64,000 bases of DNA, from NCBI RefSeq assembly GCF_050113635.1, contig NZ_JBNJLT010000001.1, positions 372,001-436,000 on the forward strand, in the 5' to 3' direction. This DNA is from Marinimicrobium sp050113635. GTDB lineage: Bacteria > Pseudomonadota > Gammaproteobacteria > Pseudomonadales > Cellvibrionaceae. How positions within the stretch are numbered: the stretch's first letter is position 1; each line of letters begins with the position of its first letter. The notes below the pieces were generated by a model. The model worked only from the letters and a program-made list of their open reading frames with translations. It made no database searches and was not told where the DNA came from. The translations under genes and the position numbers were made by a program. Shown piece after piece: positions 51,716 through 60,510 of this stretch.

Positions 51716-52663
51716 ATGCAACTGTTTCTCGCCCCGATGGAAGGGGTGGTCGACCATCAGGTTCGGGACATCCTCAGTGCGCTGGGCGGTCTGGACGGCT
51801 GCGTGACCGAATTCATCCGGGTTACCCAAAACACGCTACCGCGCCGGGTCTTTCGGCGCTATGCGCCCGAGCTGGACCACCAGTGCCTCACGCCGTCGGG
51901 CACACCCGTCAAGGTACAGCTGCTGGGAGGGCAACCCGAGCCTCTCGCATTGAACGCGCAGAGGGCCGTGCGGGCGGGGGCCACGGCCATTGATCTGAAC
52001 TTCGGGTGCCCCGCCAAAACCGTCAATAACAGTGATGGCGGTGCCTGCCTGCTGCGCACGCCGGAACGGGTATACGGGATTGTGGCCGCCGTGCGCGCTG
52101 CACTGCCCGCTTCCATTCCCGTCAGCGCCAAGATCCGCCTGGGCTTCGACGATACCAGCCGCTATCTTGAGAATGCCCTGGCGGTCGCTGACGCCGGTGC
52201 CAGCGAGCTGACCGTACACGCGCGCACCAAGCGCGATGGTTATCGCCCACCCGCCTATTGGGAATACATTGCGCGTATTCGAGAAGCCCTGTCGATCCCG
52301 GTCATCGCCAATGGTGAAATATGGTCGCCGGAGGATTGGGAGCGCTGTCGCTCAGTGACGGGTTGTGACCGTTTTATGCTGGGCCGGGGGTTGCTCGCTC
52401 GCCCCGATCTGGCAAGAGCGATCAAGGCACGGTTCACTGGAGAGGCGTACACGCCGATGCCCTGGGCAGAAGTGTGTCAGCTGCTGCACGCTTACTACCG
52501 GTTGAGCCAACCCCACTACCCCACCAAACACAGCGGCAACCGAATCAAGCAGTGGCTGATGTATTTGCAGCGGGAGTACCCTCAAGCGGCCACCTTTTTC
52601 GAGAACATCAAACGCGAGCGCGAGCCCGCCAGGCTGGAAGCGGCTTTCCGGGCGGCGGCCTGA
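51716..52663 (+). CDS. dusC: tRNA-dihydrouridine(16) synthase
   Basis: FMN enzyme that reduces U16 in tRNA. The 315-aa protein has the TIM-barrel start MQLFLAPMEGVVDHQVRD, catalytic Cys98 in DLNFGCPAKTVN (same position as E. coli DusC), SAKIRLGFDD and the helical C-domain with FENIKREREP. Features (TEFIRVTQ, length) fit DusC rather than DusA or DusB. The ATG at 51716 is chosen over 51680. Confidence 0.93.
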   Translation: MQLFLAPMEGVVDHQVRDILSALGGLDGCVTEFIRVTQNTLPRRVFRRYAPELDHQCLTPSGTPVKVQLLGGQPEPLALNAQRAVRAGATAIDLNFGCPAKTVNNSDGGACLLRTPERVYGIVAAVRAALPASIPVSAKIRLGFDDTSRYLENALAVADAGASELTVHARTKRDGYRPPAYWEYIARIREALSIPVIANGEIWSPEDWERCRSVTGCDRFMLGRGLLARPDLARAIKARFTGEAYTPMPWAEVCQLLHAYYRLSQPHYPTKHSGNRIKQWLMYLQREYPQAATFFENIKREREPARLEAAFRAAA

Positions 52664-52681
52664 CGCTCAGTCGAGCGGTGT

Positions 52682-54370
52682 CTACTCCAGCCGATTGCGC
52701 TCGCGCAGGCGTGGCTCGGCCACACTGATAAACTCGCCTTTTTCATCGAGCCCAATCGCCTGGGTAGAGCCGTAATCACCCAGTGTTCGCAAGTGATGGC
52801 CCTTGGCCTTCAGCCCGTCACGAACCGGCGCCGCCATCGTTTTCTCGACAAACAGGTGGTCAGGTCGCCACTGGTGATGCACTCGCGTCATCCCCACCGC
52901 ATCGCCAAGGCTCATGTCGAGATCAATCGAGTTCACCATGGTCTGGAGCACCTGAGTAATGATGGTGGGCCCGCCAGCTGCCCCCAGAGTGAGCACAGGC
53001 TTACCCTTCCGGGTTAACAAAGTGGGGCTCATACTGGACAGTGGCCGCTTGCCCGGTGCGATGCTATTGGCTTCGGCACCCACCAGTCCGTAAGCGTTCG
53101 GCTCGCCGGGCTGAGCGGAAAAGTCATCCATCTGGTTGTTCAGGATAACGCCGGTGCCCGGCACCACGACTTTGGAGCCGAAGTTGGTGTTCACCGTTGT
53201 CGTAATGGCTACCCAGTTGCCGTCTTTATCGGCCGTGGCAATGTGGGTCGTATGCTTGCCAAACAGCTCTTCACGCGATTGCGGCGGTGTGCTGTGCCCA
53301 CTGACGTCAGCGGAGTTTTGCAGGGAGATTCGTTCACGCAGCGTCCGGGCGTAGGCCTCGCTTATCAAGCCTTTCGGCACATCCGCAAACGCGGGATCGC
53401 CCAACCAATGGGCGCGATCCGCAAAGGCGAGTTTCATCACCTCGGCCAGCAAATGATAGCGGTCCACCTCGGATAATTCGTCCAGCTCGAACCCTTCCAG
53501 CATATTCAGCATTTGGGCAATATGCACCCCGCCGGAACTCGGGGGAGGGAAGCCATAGACGGTATACCCGCGGTATTCACTAACCACCGGATCACGGATC
53601 AGCAGTTCGTAGCCGGAAAAATCCTCCCGCGTAATCAGGCCACCATGTTGCATCATCCAGTCGCCCACGGCTTTGGCGAATCCGCCCCCGTAAAAATATT
53701 CTGTCCCTTGTTCCGCAATCGCTCGATAGGTCGTCGCCAAATCTTTTTGCTGCAATGAGTGGCCCGCCGGCCAGGGTTGCCCCTGCGCATCCAGAAAAAT
53801 GGCCGCCGTGCCGGGGAATTCAGCCAAGTCCTCGGCGTGTCGCTGCAGCCTCCGGGCAAAAATACCATCAATAGGAAAACCGTTTTCCGCCAGATCAGCC
53901 GCGCGATTCAAGTGACGGGCGAACGACTGCTGCCCCCCTTTTTTCAACAGATAGTCAAACGCGGCAATCGAGCCGGGAATGCCCACCGCCAAGGGGCCGC
54001 GTTTGCTTAACGCCGGGCGGTACTCGCCCTCTTTCACATACATATCCCGATGCGCTTTTCCCGGTGCCATCTCCCTGCCATCAACCGCTTCCACCGTGCC
54101 GTCGGCCCAATGGATCAGCGCAAACAGCCCGCCGCCAATGCCCGAGTTGTGGCCATCTACCACCCCCAGCGTCAACGCCGCCGCTACCGCCGCATCCACC
54201 GCGTTACCGCCCTGCGCGTACGCTTCCATCGCCGCGGCGGTGGCCAGTGGCTGTACTGTCGCCACCGCTCCCTTGCCATCGTCTGTGACTTCGGCGTAAT
54301 CCGCCGCCAGCAGTGGACCGGCCAGCGCCATCAGCACCAGCGCAACCAAACGGGGAAACCAACTGAGCAT
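52682..54370 (-). CDS. ggt: Gamma-glutamyltransferase
   Basis: Periplasmic Ntn-hydrolase that cleaves glutathione and other gamma-glutamyl compounds. The 562-aa preprotein has a signal peptide (about 1-22, LVALVLMALAGPLLAA) and self-cleaves before Thr374 in HTTHIATADKDGN, with GGPTIITQ and the lid-type segments of the small subunit following. GGNAVDAAVAAAL and GIGGGLF mark the large subunit. The ATG at 54370 is chosen because it starts the signal peptide; the frame is open to 54538. Confidence 0.94.
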   Translation of the reverse strand: MLSWFPRLVALVLMALAGPLLAADYAEVTDDGKGAVATVQPLATAAAMEAYAQGGNAVDAAVAAALTLGVVDGHNSGIGGGLFALIHWADGTVEAVDGREMAPGKAHRDMYVKEGEYRPALSKRGPLAVGIPGSIAAFDYLLKKGGQQSFARHLNRAADLAENGFPIDGIFARRLQRHAEDLAEFPGTAAIFLDAQGQPWPAGHSLQQKDLATTYRAIAEQGTEYFYGGGFAKAVGDWMMQHGGLITREDFSGYELLIRDPVVSEYRGYTVYGFPPPSSGGVHIAQMLNMLEGFELDELSEVDRYHLLAEVMKLAFADRAHWLGDPAFADVPKGLISEAYARTLRERISLQNSADVSGHSTPPQSREELFGKHTTHIATADKDGNWVAITTTVNTNFGSKVVVPGTGVILNNQMDDFSAQPGEPNAYGLVGAEANSIAPGKRPLSSMSPTLLTRKGKPVLTLGAAGGPTIITQVLQTMVNSIDLDMSLGDAVGMTRVHHQWRPDHLFVEKTMAAPVRDGLKAKGHHLRTLGDYGSTQAIGLDEKGEFISVAEPRLRERNRLE

Positions 54371-54392
54371 ATCGAAGCGCTCCAATAAGCGG

Positions 54393-54423
54393 AAAAGAAC
54401 CTGGCACAGAAAGGAACCTGGCA
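54393..54423. repeat. Imperfect tandem duplication in the ggt leader, period 17 bp
   Basis: AAAAGAACCTGGCA (54393-54406) and AAAGGAACCTGGCA (54410-54423) match at 13 of 14 positions. It lies 23 bp upstream of the ggt start on the minus strand. Confidence 0.8.
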
Positions 54424-54503
54424 ACCGAATGAGTGTGAACTGGCCGTAGACTACCACAAGGCGGGGTTTGTCGAATGAAAACGCGGGCGGGCAGGAACCG
54501 ATT

Positions 54504-54614
54504 TTAGAACCAATAACCGTCGCAGCGACGACCTTCAATATTCATGTTGCCGGTCAATCTGCCACGGGTAACCACCCGGTGTTGAAGCCAAAAGAATTGC
54601 AACAAGCGACGCAT
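54504..54614 (-). CDS. 36-codon small ORF upstream of ggt, unknown
   Basis: ATG at 54614 is preceded by AGGAGGT at ideal spacing (7 nt). The peptide starts MRRLLQFFWLQHRVV and ends RRCDGYWF; it is basic and aromatic-rich with a hydrophobic start, no clear signal peptide or membrane helix. It lies 54 bp after a terminator and 134 bp before ggt on the same strand. It could be a real small protein, a leader peptide, or chance. No family is recognised; codon content is too short to test. Confidence 0.5.
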   Translation of the reverse strand: MRRLLQFFWLQHRVVTRGRLTGNMNIEGRRCDGYWF

Positions 54615-54667
54615 ACTGCTTACCTCCTGCGACGATGAATCAGGGCTTTCACCCGCCAAACAACCAT

Positions 54668-54724
54668 AAAAAAACCCGCTCAAGTCAGCCCCCACAAGGG
54701 GAGCCGACTTTGCAGCGGGTTTTT
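54668..54724. terminator. Bidirectional terminator after the GH9 gene
   Basis: Outer stem of AAAAACCCGCT (54670-54680) with AGCGGGTTTTT (54714-54724), inner stem of about 9 pairs around loop ACAA. On the minus strand it ends in seven T (54674-54668). It lies 55 bp after the GH9 stop. Confidence 0.88.
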
Positions 54725-54779
54725 ATTGGAATCCTTGCCAGATATTGTACACAAAATCGCCTTCCGGCGCTATTAAGCC

Positions 54780-56543
54780 TCAGTGATCTTGCTGGTAGAT
54801 CACCTCAAGAGCGCCGGTCACATACACCAGGGGCGCATTCCAGTTGATGGTAATTTCATTGGTGGAGTAGCTGCACCAATGGTCCAGATAGGAGCGGGCG
54901 GGCTGATCAGAGGGATAAGCCACCGGGCAATCATCCAAATCCTGTTGGCCACTGTGAGGGCCGCCAGCCAGGAACCCCGGCACAGGTTCGTCAATACCGT
55001 CAGCTGCGGAGGGGCGGTGATGGATGTGCATGGGGGTTTTCACGCCCTCCCCGGTGACGTAGGAGAAGCCGGTGGGATTGCGCCCCAGCACGTAGTCCAG
55101 AAGCGACTGGGCGGCGGCCAATTGACGGTCATCGCCCGTCAATTGATAGCCAGACAACAGCATCATCGCACTGTTCATCGCCACGCCATTGCTGCCCCAT
55201 ACGAAATCCTGGGGCCGCATGGGCACACCGGAGGCCGACTGCTGCCACTCCTGAGTCAATGCGTTTGCCAATTCCGTTACCTTGCCCTCGGCCAGTGCTT
55301 TCAATTCTGCGGGCAGTTCGTCACTGAAATGCAGCAGCGACAGCCAGGGCTGGCCCACCGCACTTCCCCAACTGGGTACTTCGACCTCAGCCGCCGCCAA
55401 ATCAACTGACTCCAGATACACCTGATCACCGCTGGTGAGGTACAGCTCAACGGCCGCCCAGACAAACTCATCCGTCAGCGTCTGATCGCCATATTCGCCC
55501 GTCGCCACATCGCTTGGGTTCCGGTAGGTCACGTCCGGATGCGCCTGCGCCCAGGCCCAGGCGAGCTCCGCCGCCGCCATGGCGCGCTCAGAAAAGCCGG
55601 GGAAAGCATCGCTATAGTCGCCATACACGCGGCTGGCGGTGGCCATCACAGCCGCAAAATTCAAGGCGGCTGATGTCCCCTTCTGCACCACATACCGTTG
55701 GGCGGTGGCGTCCTCCGGCATGACCTTGCCAGCGAAACGCAAGGTGGTCAGTTTGTGGTACACACCGCCGTCGTTCGGATCCTGCATGGTCAACATCCAG
55801 TCCAGGTTCCACATGGCTTCATCCAGCAGATCCGGCACGCTATCGCCACTCTCGGGAATGTTGAGATCACGATCGCGGTAATACTGGGGGAAATGTTCAT
55901 ACGCAGCCAGCAGGGTATAGGTGCTGATGCCCGAATTAACAATGTACTTATTGTAATCGCCCGCATCGTACCAACCTTTGGGACTGGAAATCACGGTGCC
56001 TTCCGGGCGCTCCTCGGAAGCAGCGGACTGATGGACCATCACCTGGTCGTCGGGATGGCCTGCGGGACGGGCGTACACACCCGCATGGGATTGTTCCAGC
56101 GCCGTGCTGGCGCGATTGAAGTAATAGGCTTTGACCGCGGCGTCATTCAGACCGGCGTACACGCCTTCCTCAATGGGAAACACGATAGACTCCAGCTCGC
56201 CAGCCACCCGAAGCCGGTAACGGCCTGGCCGCTGATACTCTGAAAAATCCGCGCGCCGGACGGTCTGGCCGGACACTGGCCACCGCTCGGCTTTGCTCAG
56301 GGTGCCGCTGAAAACGACTCGCTGGGTATCGACGTCTACCAGCTCAAACCGGTCCCCAACCCCCGCCGGCACCAACGCCTCTTTGTGCGCCGTGGGGGCG
56401 AAACCCAATTGGTTAATCTCAATGGCGGACTCCAGGGCGGCACTTTGATCTGCCCGGTTCGCCGGATCGGACTGGCACGCGATCAGCAGGCTGGCGAGCA
56501 GGGAGAGAGAGACTACACCGATGCCAATTCGTCGATGAAACAT
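54780..56543 (-). CDS. Glycoside hydrolase family 9 lipoprotein (endoglucanase/cellodextrinase)
   Basis: A 587-aa predicted lipoprotein (signal core IGIGVVSLSLLASLLIAC, lipobox LIAC, Cys23) with the Ig-like CelD-N domain (about 42-125, INQLGFAPTAHKEALV) and a GH9 (alpha/alpha)6 barrel (about 130-587). Catalytic Asp193 and Asp196 lie in WYDAGDYNKY, the acid Glu563 in STNEITINWN, and GRNPTGFSYVTG and HHRPS are conserved GH9 motifs. No cellulose-binding module. An inverting beta-1,4-glucanase held at the cell surface or periplasm; may act on cellodextrins. The start at 56543 has AGAGGT upstream. Confidence 0.92.
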   Translation of the reverse strand: MFHRRIGIGVVSLSLLASLLIACQSDPANRADQSAALESAIEINQLGFAPTAHKEALVPAGVGDRFELVDVDTQRVVFSGTLSKAERWPVSGQTVRRADFSEYQRPGRYRLRVAGELESIVFPIEEGVYAGLNDAAVKAYYFNRASTALEQSHAGVYARPAGHPDDQVMVHQSAASEERPEGTVISSPKGWYDAGDYNKYIVNSGISTYTLLAAYEHFPQYYRDRDLNIPESGDSVPDLLDEAMWNLDWMLTMQDPNDGGVYHKLTTLRFAGKVMPEDATAQRYVVQKGTSAALNFAAVMATASRVYGDYSDAFPGFSERAMAAAELAWAWAQAHPDVTYRNPSDVATGEYGDQTLTDEFVWAAVELYLTSGDQVYLESVDLAAAEVEVPSWGSAVGQPWLSLLHFSDELPAELKALAEGKVTELANALTQEWQQSASGVPMRPQDFVWGSNGVAMNSAMMLLSGYQLTGDDRQLAAAQSLLDYVLGRNPTGFSYVTGEGVKTPMHIHHRPSAADGIDEPVPGFLAGGPHSGQQDLDDCPVAYPSDQPARSYLDHWCSYSTNEITINWNAPLVYVTGALEVIYQQDH

Positions 56544-56630
56544 AACACACACCTCTTATTGCTTATGATTTCGGTATTGACCGTCAAACAGTCAAGGTTA
56601 CCTTATCGAGGTGCGCTCCGTCAGGTCAGA

Positions 56631-57341
56631 TCAGAGGTTTAACACTTTTTTAACAAACGGGATGGTCAACTTTCGCTGCTCGGCCAATGAGGCATGGTCC
56701 AGGCGCTGGAGACAGCAGAACAATTCGTTGGTATCGCGCGGAATACGCTGGAGAATATAGTGAGCCACCTCTTCCCCCAGTTCCATACCGCGACGGTGAG
56801 CCCTGAGGCGAAGCGCCCTTTCTTTTTCATGGTCACTCAGCGCCTGCACCTGGCAGGTTATCCCCCAATGCAGGCGAGAACGCAAATCCGGCAGCGCCAC
56901 CGGCAATTCCTGCGGTCCCTGCACCGCCGCCACCAGTAAGCGCTTTTGGGCGTCCCTGATGCGGTTGAAAAGGTGAAACAAGGCTTCTTCCCAGGCGGGG
57001 TGTCCGGCCACGGCATCCAGGCCGTCGAGACAAACGAGATCCAGGTGCTCCAGCCCCTCGAGCAAGGCATCGGGGGCAAAACCGGCCACATCGTAAAGAG
57101 GCAGGTACTGGATCGACTGCCCCAGATCTTGCGCCTCGTGCCCAGCTGCCTGCAACAAATGCGTCAACCCGACTCCCGGCGCCCCCCACACGTACAGAAA
57201 GGACTCTCCCTCACCGGCTGCCTGAGCGCGCAGCAAAGACAGCGTCCGGGCATTGGCCGACGCCTCTGTCACATAGAAGTTGGCGAACGTCGCCTCGTCA
57301 TTCAGGCTGATCCCCAGGGACAGTTGTTGTGGTGTGGGCAT
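56631..57341 (-). CDS. hda: DnaA regulatory inactivator Hda
   Basis: Hda works with the DNA clamp to switch off DnaA after initiation. The 236-aa protein is DnaA-like AAA+: QLSLGISLNDEATFANF at the N-terminus (the clamp-binding QLSLG motif), a degenerate Walker A GAPGVGLTHL, Walker B LVCLDGLDAV, and the Arg-finger helix RLHWGITCQVQALSD. The ATG at 57341 is chosen. The gene precedes DUF2066 on the other side as in related species. Confidence 0.92.
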   Translation of the reverse strand: MPTPQQLSLGISLNDEATFANFYVTEASANARTLSLLRAQAAGEGESFLYVWGAPGVGLTHLLQAAGHEAQDLGQSIQYLPLYDVAGFAPDALLEGLEHLDLVCLDGLDAVAGHPAWEEALFHLFNRIRDAQKRLLVAAVQGPQELPVALPDLRSRLHWGITCQVQALSDHEKERALRLRAHRRGMELGEEVAHYILQRIPRDTNELFCCLQRLDHASLAEQRKLTIPFVKKVLNL

Positions 57342-57374
57342 AACCCTTATCAACTCTATTTTGCAGCGCCGACG

Positions 57375-58502
57375 TTATCGCCAAGTGTATACCAGCGGGT
57401 TGGTTTGGGTGCCTTCCGGCTGGAACCGATTACCGGTAAGACTGATTCGGCTACTGTCAATAGACGGCACCAACCGCCGGTCGCGCTCCAACATGCCGTA
57501 CAGGCGGGAGGGTTCCCCTTCCGTCATGAGACGGAATGTCATGGCCCCGGGTCGAACCGCGATGACTTCGGCGCGGCGCACGACCGCCAACGCCTCCAGG
57601 TAATGCTCGGCGGCTTTGTAATCCCCAAAATTATCGACGCCGTTCACCTGCATAATCGTCACGTTCGGCCCCTCCTCCCGTGGAACAATGGCGTACAGTC
57701 CCGCGAAGTGGTTTGCTGTTTCATTGATCGCCTGGGACATCACGGTTTCCAGCGAAGCCTCTCTCACATAAAAGGTCGGATCACCCAGATCATGATACAA
57801 CTGCCAATCTGAACGCCACTGACCACCGGACGTCTCACTGTAGCGCCCCACCAGTATCGCTTCGGCTTCATATCGACGCGAGGCATTACGAATGGCCTCT
57901 TCGTCCTGTTCCCAGAGCTGCCGGGCCGATATCGCCAGACGGTCTTCAAGGTCATCCAGCGGCATGGCTAACGGCACGCCACGCTCCCGGGCGCTTTTGC
58001 GCAACCAGTCCCTCTCCTCGCCCTCACTCACGCGAGTCAGCCCCTCGTCATTCCGGGTCACCAGCCAAACCACCACACCGGGCCTGTTGGCGGGCCAGAA
58101 CGACAATTGGGCCGAACGCAACAGCCGCTCCACCTCCACGGGGGAAAATTTCATGACCAGCCGACTTGCCGGGCGCGCCTCCTCGCCGACCTCAATCGTC
58201 TCGCTTGTGGAAACATAGTTGAATTCGTAAATAAAGTCTTCGGCCTGGGACAAAGCCGTTTGCACTTCAGCGCCCTCAGCCGCCTCCGGGTTACCGGAGA
58301 CGCGGACCATGACTTTGCGCAACCCTTCTTCCGCCGCGCGGCGCCGCTCTTTCGCTGACTGAGAGGTGACCAGCACTTCTGCCGAATACAGGTCCACCAC
58401 TTGCTCGGCACGGGCGGTCGTCGCGAGGAGCCAGCTGGCCATCAGGAGCACCAACAGCCCCAGCCGCCTGTTACACATCGTAGTTAGTTGCTTCAAGGTC
58501 AC
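57375..58502 (-). CDS. DUF2066 family periplasmic protein
   Basis: A 375-aa protein of the DUF2066 family, found in Pseudomonas-like bacteria next to hda and purM, function unknown. A signal peptide (about 9-33, LGLLVLLMASWLLATTARA) precedes a globular body with DLYSAEVLVTSQSAKERRRA and RYEAEAILVGRYSE, resembling a beta-rich binding domain. The start GTG at 58502 is used; an ATG at 58478 would give a shorter N-region and is also possible. Divergent from purM. Confidence 0.85.
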   Translation of the reverse strand: MTLKQLTTMCNRRLGLLVLLMASWLLATTARAEQVVDLYSAEVLVTSQSAKERRRAAEEGLRKVMVRVSGNPEAAEGAEVQTALSQAEDFIYEFNYVSTSETIEVGEEARPASRLVMKFSPVEVERLLRSAQLSFWPANRPGVVVWLVTRNDEGLTRVSEGEERDWLRKSARERGVPLAMPLDDLEDRLAISARQLWEQDEEAIRNASRRYEAEAILVGRYSETSGGQWRSDWQLYHDLGDPTFYVREASLETVMSQAINETANHFAGLYAIVPREEGPNVTIMQVNGVDNFGDYKAAEHYLEALAVVRRAEVIAVRPGAMTFRLMTEGEPSRLYGMLERDRRLVPSIDSSRISLTGNRFQPEGTQTNPLVYTWR

Positions 58503-58759
58503 GCCTCTGTCTCAGTCAATGCCGGTTGCGCCCGCGCCGCTCCGAAGGGAGCAAAAGCACGCATTGTAGCAGGCTGTCAAAATGGCGAAAGGTTCCTGTT
58601 TCACGGAAAAAGGGGCTCTATGCTTCCAGACGCGGCCTCTCGCTCGCATTTCGATCACAAACTGATAGAATACGCGGCCATTACGTTCCCCGATTCCTGT
58701 TCAGGGCGGAAGTTTTGCCGCCAATCCGGGACCATCGCCAGTCGAGAGCCAATCCGTTC

Positions 58760-59818
58760 ATGACCGAAGAACACAAAGCACCGTCACTCAGTTATAAAGA
58801 TGCCGGCGTCGATATCGACGCTGGGGAAGCCCTGGTCGAGCGCATCAAAGGCGTCGCCAAGCGCACTCACCGCCCCGAGGTCATGGGAGGACTTGGCGGT
58901 TTCGGGGCTCTGTGCGAGCTTCCGAAAGGCTATAAGGAACCCGTACTGGTTTCCGGCACTGACGGCGTGGGCACCAAGCTTCGCCTGGCCATGAACCTGG
59001 CGAAGCATGACACCATCGGCATTGATCTGGTGGCCATGTGCGTGAATGACCTGGTGGTCGCGGGTGCGGAGCCACTGTTTTTCCTGGATTATTACGCCAC
59101 CGGCAAGCTCAATGTTGACGTGGCCGCCGACGTGGTCACCGGCATTGGCATGGGCTGCGAGCAGGCAGGCTGTGCGCTGGTGGGTGGCGAAACCGCCGAA
59201 ATGCCCGGGATGTACGAGGGCGAGGACTATGACCTGGCCGGCTTTTGCGTCGGCGTCGTGGAAAAATCCGGCATTATCGACGGCCGCAACGTCAGCGCCG
59301 GGGACTGCCTCATCGGCCTGGCTTCGAGCGGCCCCCACTCGAACGGGTATTCGCTGATCCGTAAAATCATTGAGGTCAGTGGGGCCGACTTACAACAGGA
59401 TTGTGACGGTCAGACGCTCGCCAGTGCGCTGATGGCGCCGACCCGCATTTATGTCAAACCCCTACTCAAATTAATTGCCGAAACTGACGTGCATGCCTTG
59501 TCGCACATTACCGGCGGGGGGCTGCTGGAAAACATTCCCCGCGTGTTACCCAGGCACTGCAAGGCGGTTATCGATACACAAAGCTGGCCTCTGCCAGCTG
59601 TCTTCCAGTGGCTCCAGCAAGCCGGCGGCGTAGCACCTCGGGAAATGTACCGCACCTTTAACTGCGGGGTCGGAATGATCGTAGCGGTTCCCGCCGACAG
59701 CGCCGAATCCGCTGTGGCACTGCTGAAAAGTGCCGGAGAGGAAGCCTTCGTCGTCGGGCACATTGCCGAGGCGACCGACGGGGAAGAACAAGTGGAGCTC
59801 CTGGGGGTAAAGGCTTGA
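58760..59818 (+). CDS. purM: Phosphoribosylformylglycinamidine cyclo-ligase
   Basis: AIR synthetase; makes the imidazole ring in purine synthesis using ATP. The 352-aa protein has the family SYKDAGVDIDAGEALV start, VSGTDGVGTKLRLA, CVNDLVVAGAEPLFFLDYYAT, GGETAEMPGMYEGEDYDLAGF and SHITGGGLLENIPR. The ATG at 58760 begins MTEEHKAP; the frame is open to 58526. purN starts within its stop codon. Confidence 0.97.
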   Translation: MTEEHKAPSLSYKDAGVDIDAGEALVERIKGVAKRTHRPEVMGGLGGFGALCELPKGYKEPVLVSGTDGVGTKLRLAMNLAKHDTIGIDLVAMCVNDLVVAGAEPLFFLDYYATGKLNVDVAADVVTGIGMGCEQAGCALVGGETAEMPGMYEGEDYDLAGFCVGVVEKSGIIDGRNVSAGDCLIGLASSGPHSNGYSLIRKIIEVSGADLQQDCDGQTLASALMAPTRIYVKPLLKLIAETDVHALSHITGGGLLENIPRVLPRHCKAVIDTQSWPLPAVFQWLQQAGGVAPREMYRTFNCGVGMIVAVPADSAESAVALLKSAGEEAFVVGHIAEATDGEEQVELLGVKA

Positions 59819-60474
59819 GCAAGCCAATGCGCGTTGTCGTGCTAATCAGCGGCAGCGGCTCCAACCTCCAGGCACTGATCGACGGACAGCGCCATGGAAC
59901 GCTGCCTATTGAGATTGTCGGTGTGATCAGCAACAAAACCGCGGTTCGAGGGTTGCTCAGAGCCGAGCAGGCGGGCATCCCCGCGATCGCGCTGGAGCAT
60001 ACGGCGTACGACTCGCGGGAAGCATTCGATACCGCGCTACGCGAACGGATCGATGCGCTGACGCCGGATCTGGTGGTGCTGGCGGGTTTCATGCGCATTC
60101 TCACGCCCGGCTTCACGCGCCACTACGAGGGGCGCATGTTTAACATTCACCCCTCTCTGCTGCCTAAATATCAGGGGCTCCACACACATCGGCGAGTGCT
60201 GGAGTCCGGCGACACCGAACACGGTGTCACGGTTCATTTCGTCACCGACGAACTCGATGGTGGCCCGCCGATCCTCCAGGCCAAAATTTCCGTTCACCCT
60301 GACGATGATGAAAAAACGCTGGCCGCCCGGGTTCTGGAGCAGGAACACCGCATTTACCCCCAAGCGGTCGAGTGGTTTGGGCGAGGCCGCCTGCGCCTGC
60401 ATCAAGGAACGGTTTTTCTGGATAACGAACCTTTAGGGCCAAGTGGGTATCTAATAGACGTCACCCACTCCTGA
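59815..60474 (+). CDS. purN: Phosphoribosylglycinamide formyltransferase
   Basis: Transfers formyl from 10-formyl-THF to GAR in purine synthesis. The 219-aa protein has VVLISGSGSNLQALID, catalytic Asn and His in MFNIHPSLLPKYQGLHTH and Asp in VTDELDGGPPILQ. The TTG start at 59815 overlaps the purM stop (TTGA), indicating coupling; an ATG four codons later is the alternative. The stop lies inside a perfect tandem duplication (60469-60496). Confidence 0.95.
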   Translation: MSKPMRVVVLISGSGSNLQALIDGQRHGTLPIEIVGVISNKTAVRGLLRAEQAGIPAIALEHTAYDSREAFDTALRERIDALTPDLVVLAGFMRILTPGFTRHYEGRMFNIHPSLLPKYQGLHTHRRVLESGDTEHGVTVHFVTDELDGGPPILQAKISVHPDDDEKTLAARVLEQEHRIYPQAVEWFGRGRLRLHQGTVFLDNEPLGPSGYLIDVTHS

Positions 60475-60496
60475 ACTGAACGTCCTGAACTGAACG
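60469..60496. repeat. Perfect tandem duplication, 2 x 14 bp, spanning the purN stop
   Basis: TCCTGAACTGAACG at 60469-60482, containing the TGA stop of purN, is repeated exactly at 60483-60496. It ends 14 bp before the ATG of the DUF3108 gene. Confidence 0.95.
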
Positions 60497-60510
60497 CCAA
60501 GGAGCCTTAT

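Larger units (their letters stand above)
54371..54779. other. Intergenic region between ggt and the GH9 gene
   Basis: Contains, from right to left, a strong terminator (54668-54724), a 36-codon ORF with an excellent ribosome site (54504-54614) and a short duplication just upstream of ggt (54393-54423). No other gene is supported. Confidence 0.6.

Noticed and set aside
54504..54614. The 36-codon ORF as an amino-acid attenuator leader
   Set aside because: No run of identical regulatory codons, and the terminator lies before, not after, the ORF; kept only as an unknown small ORF.
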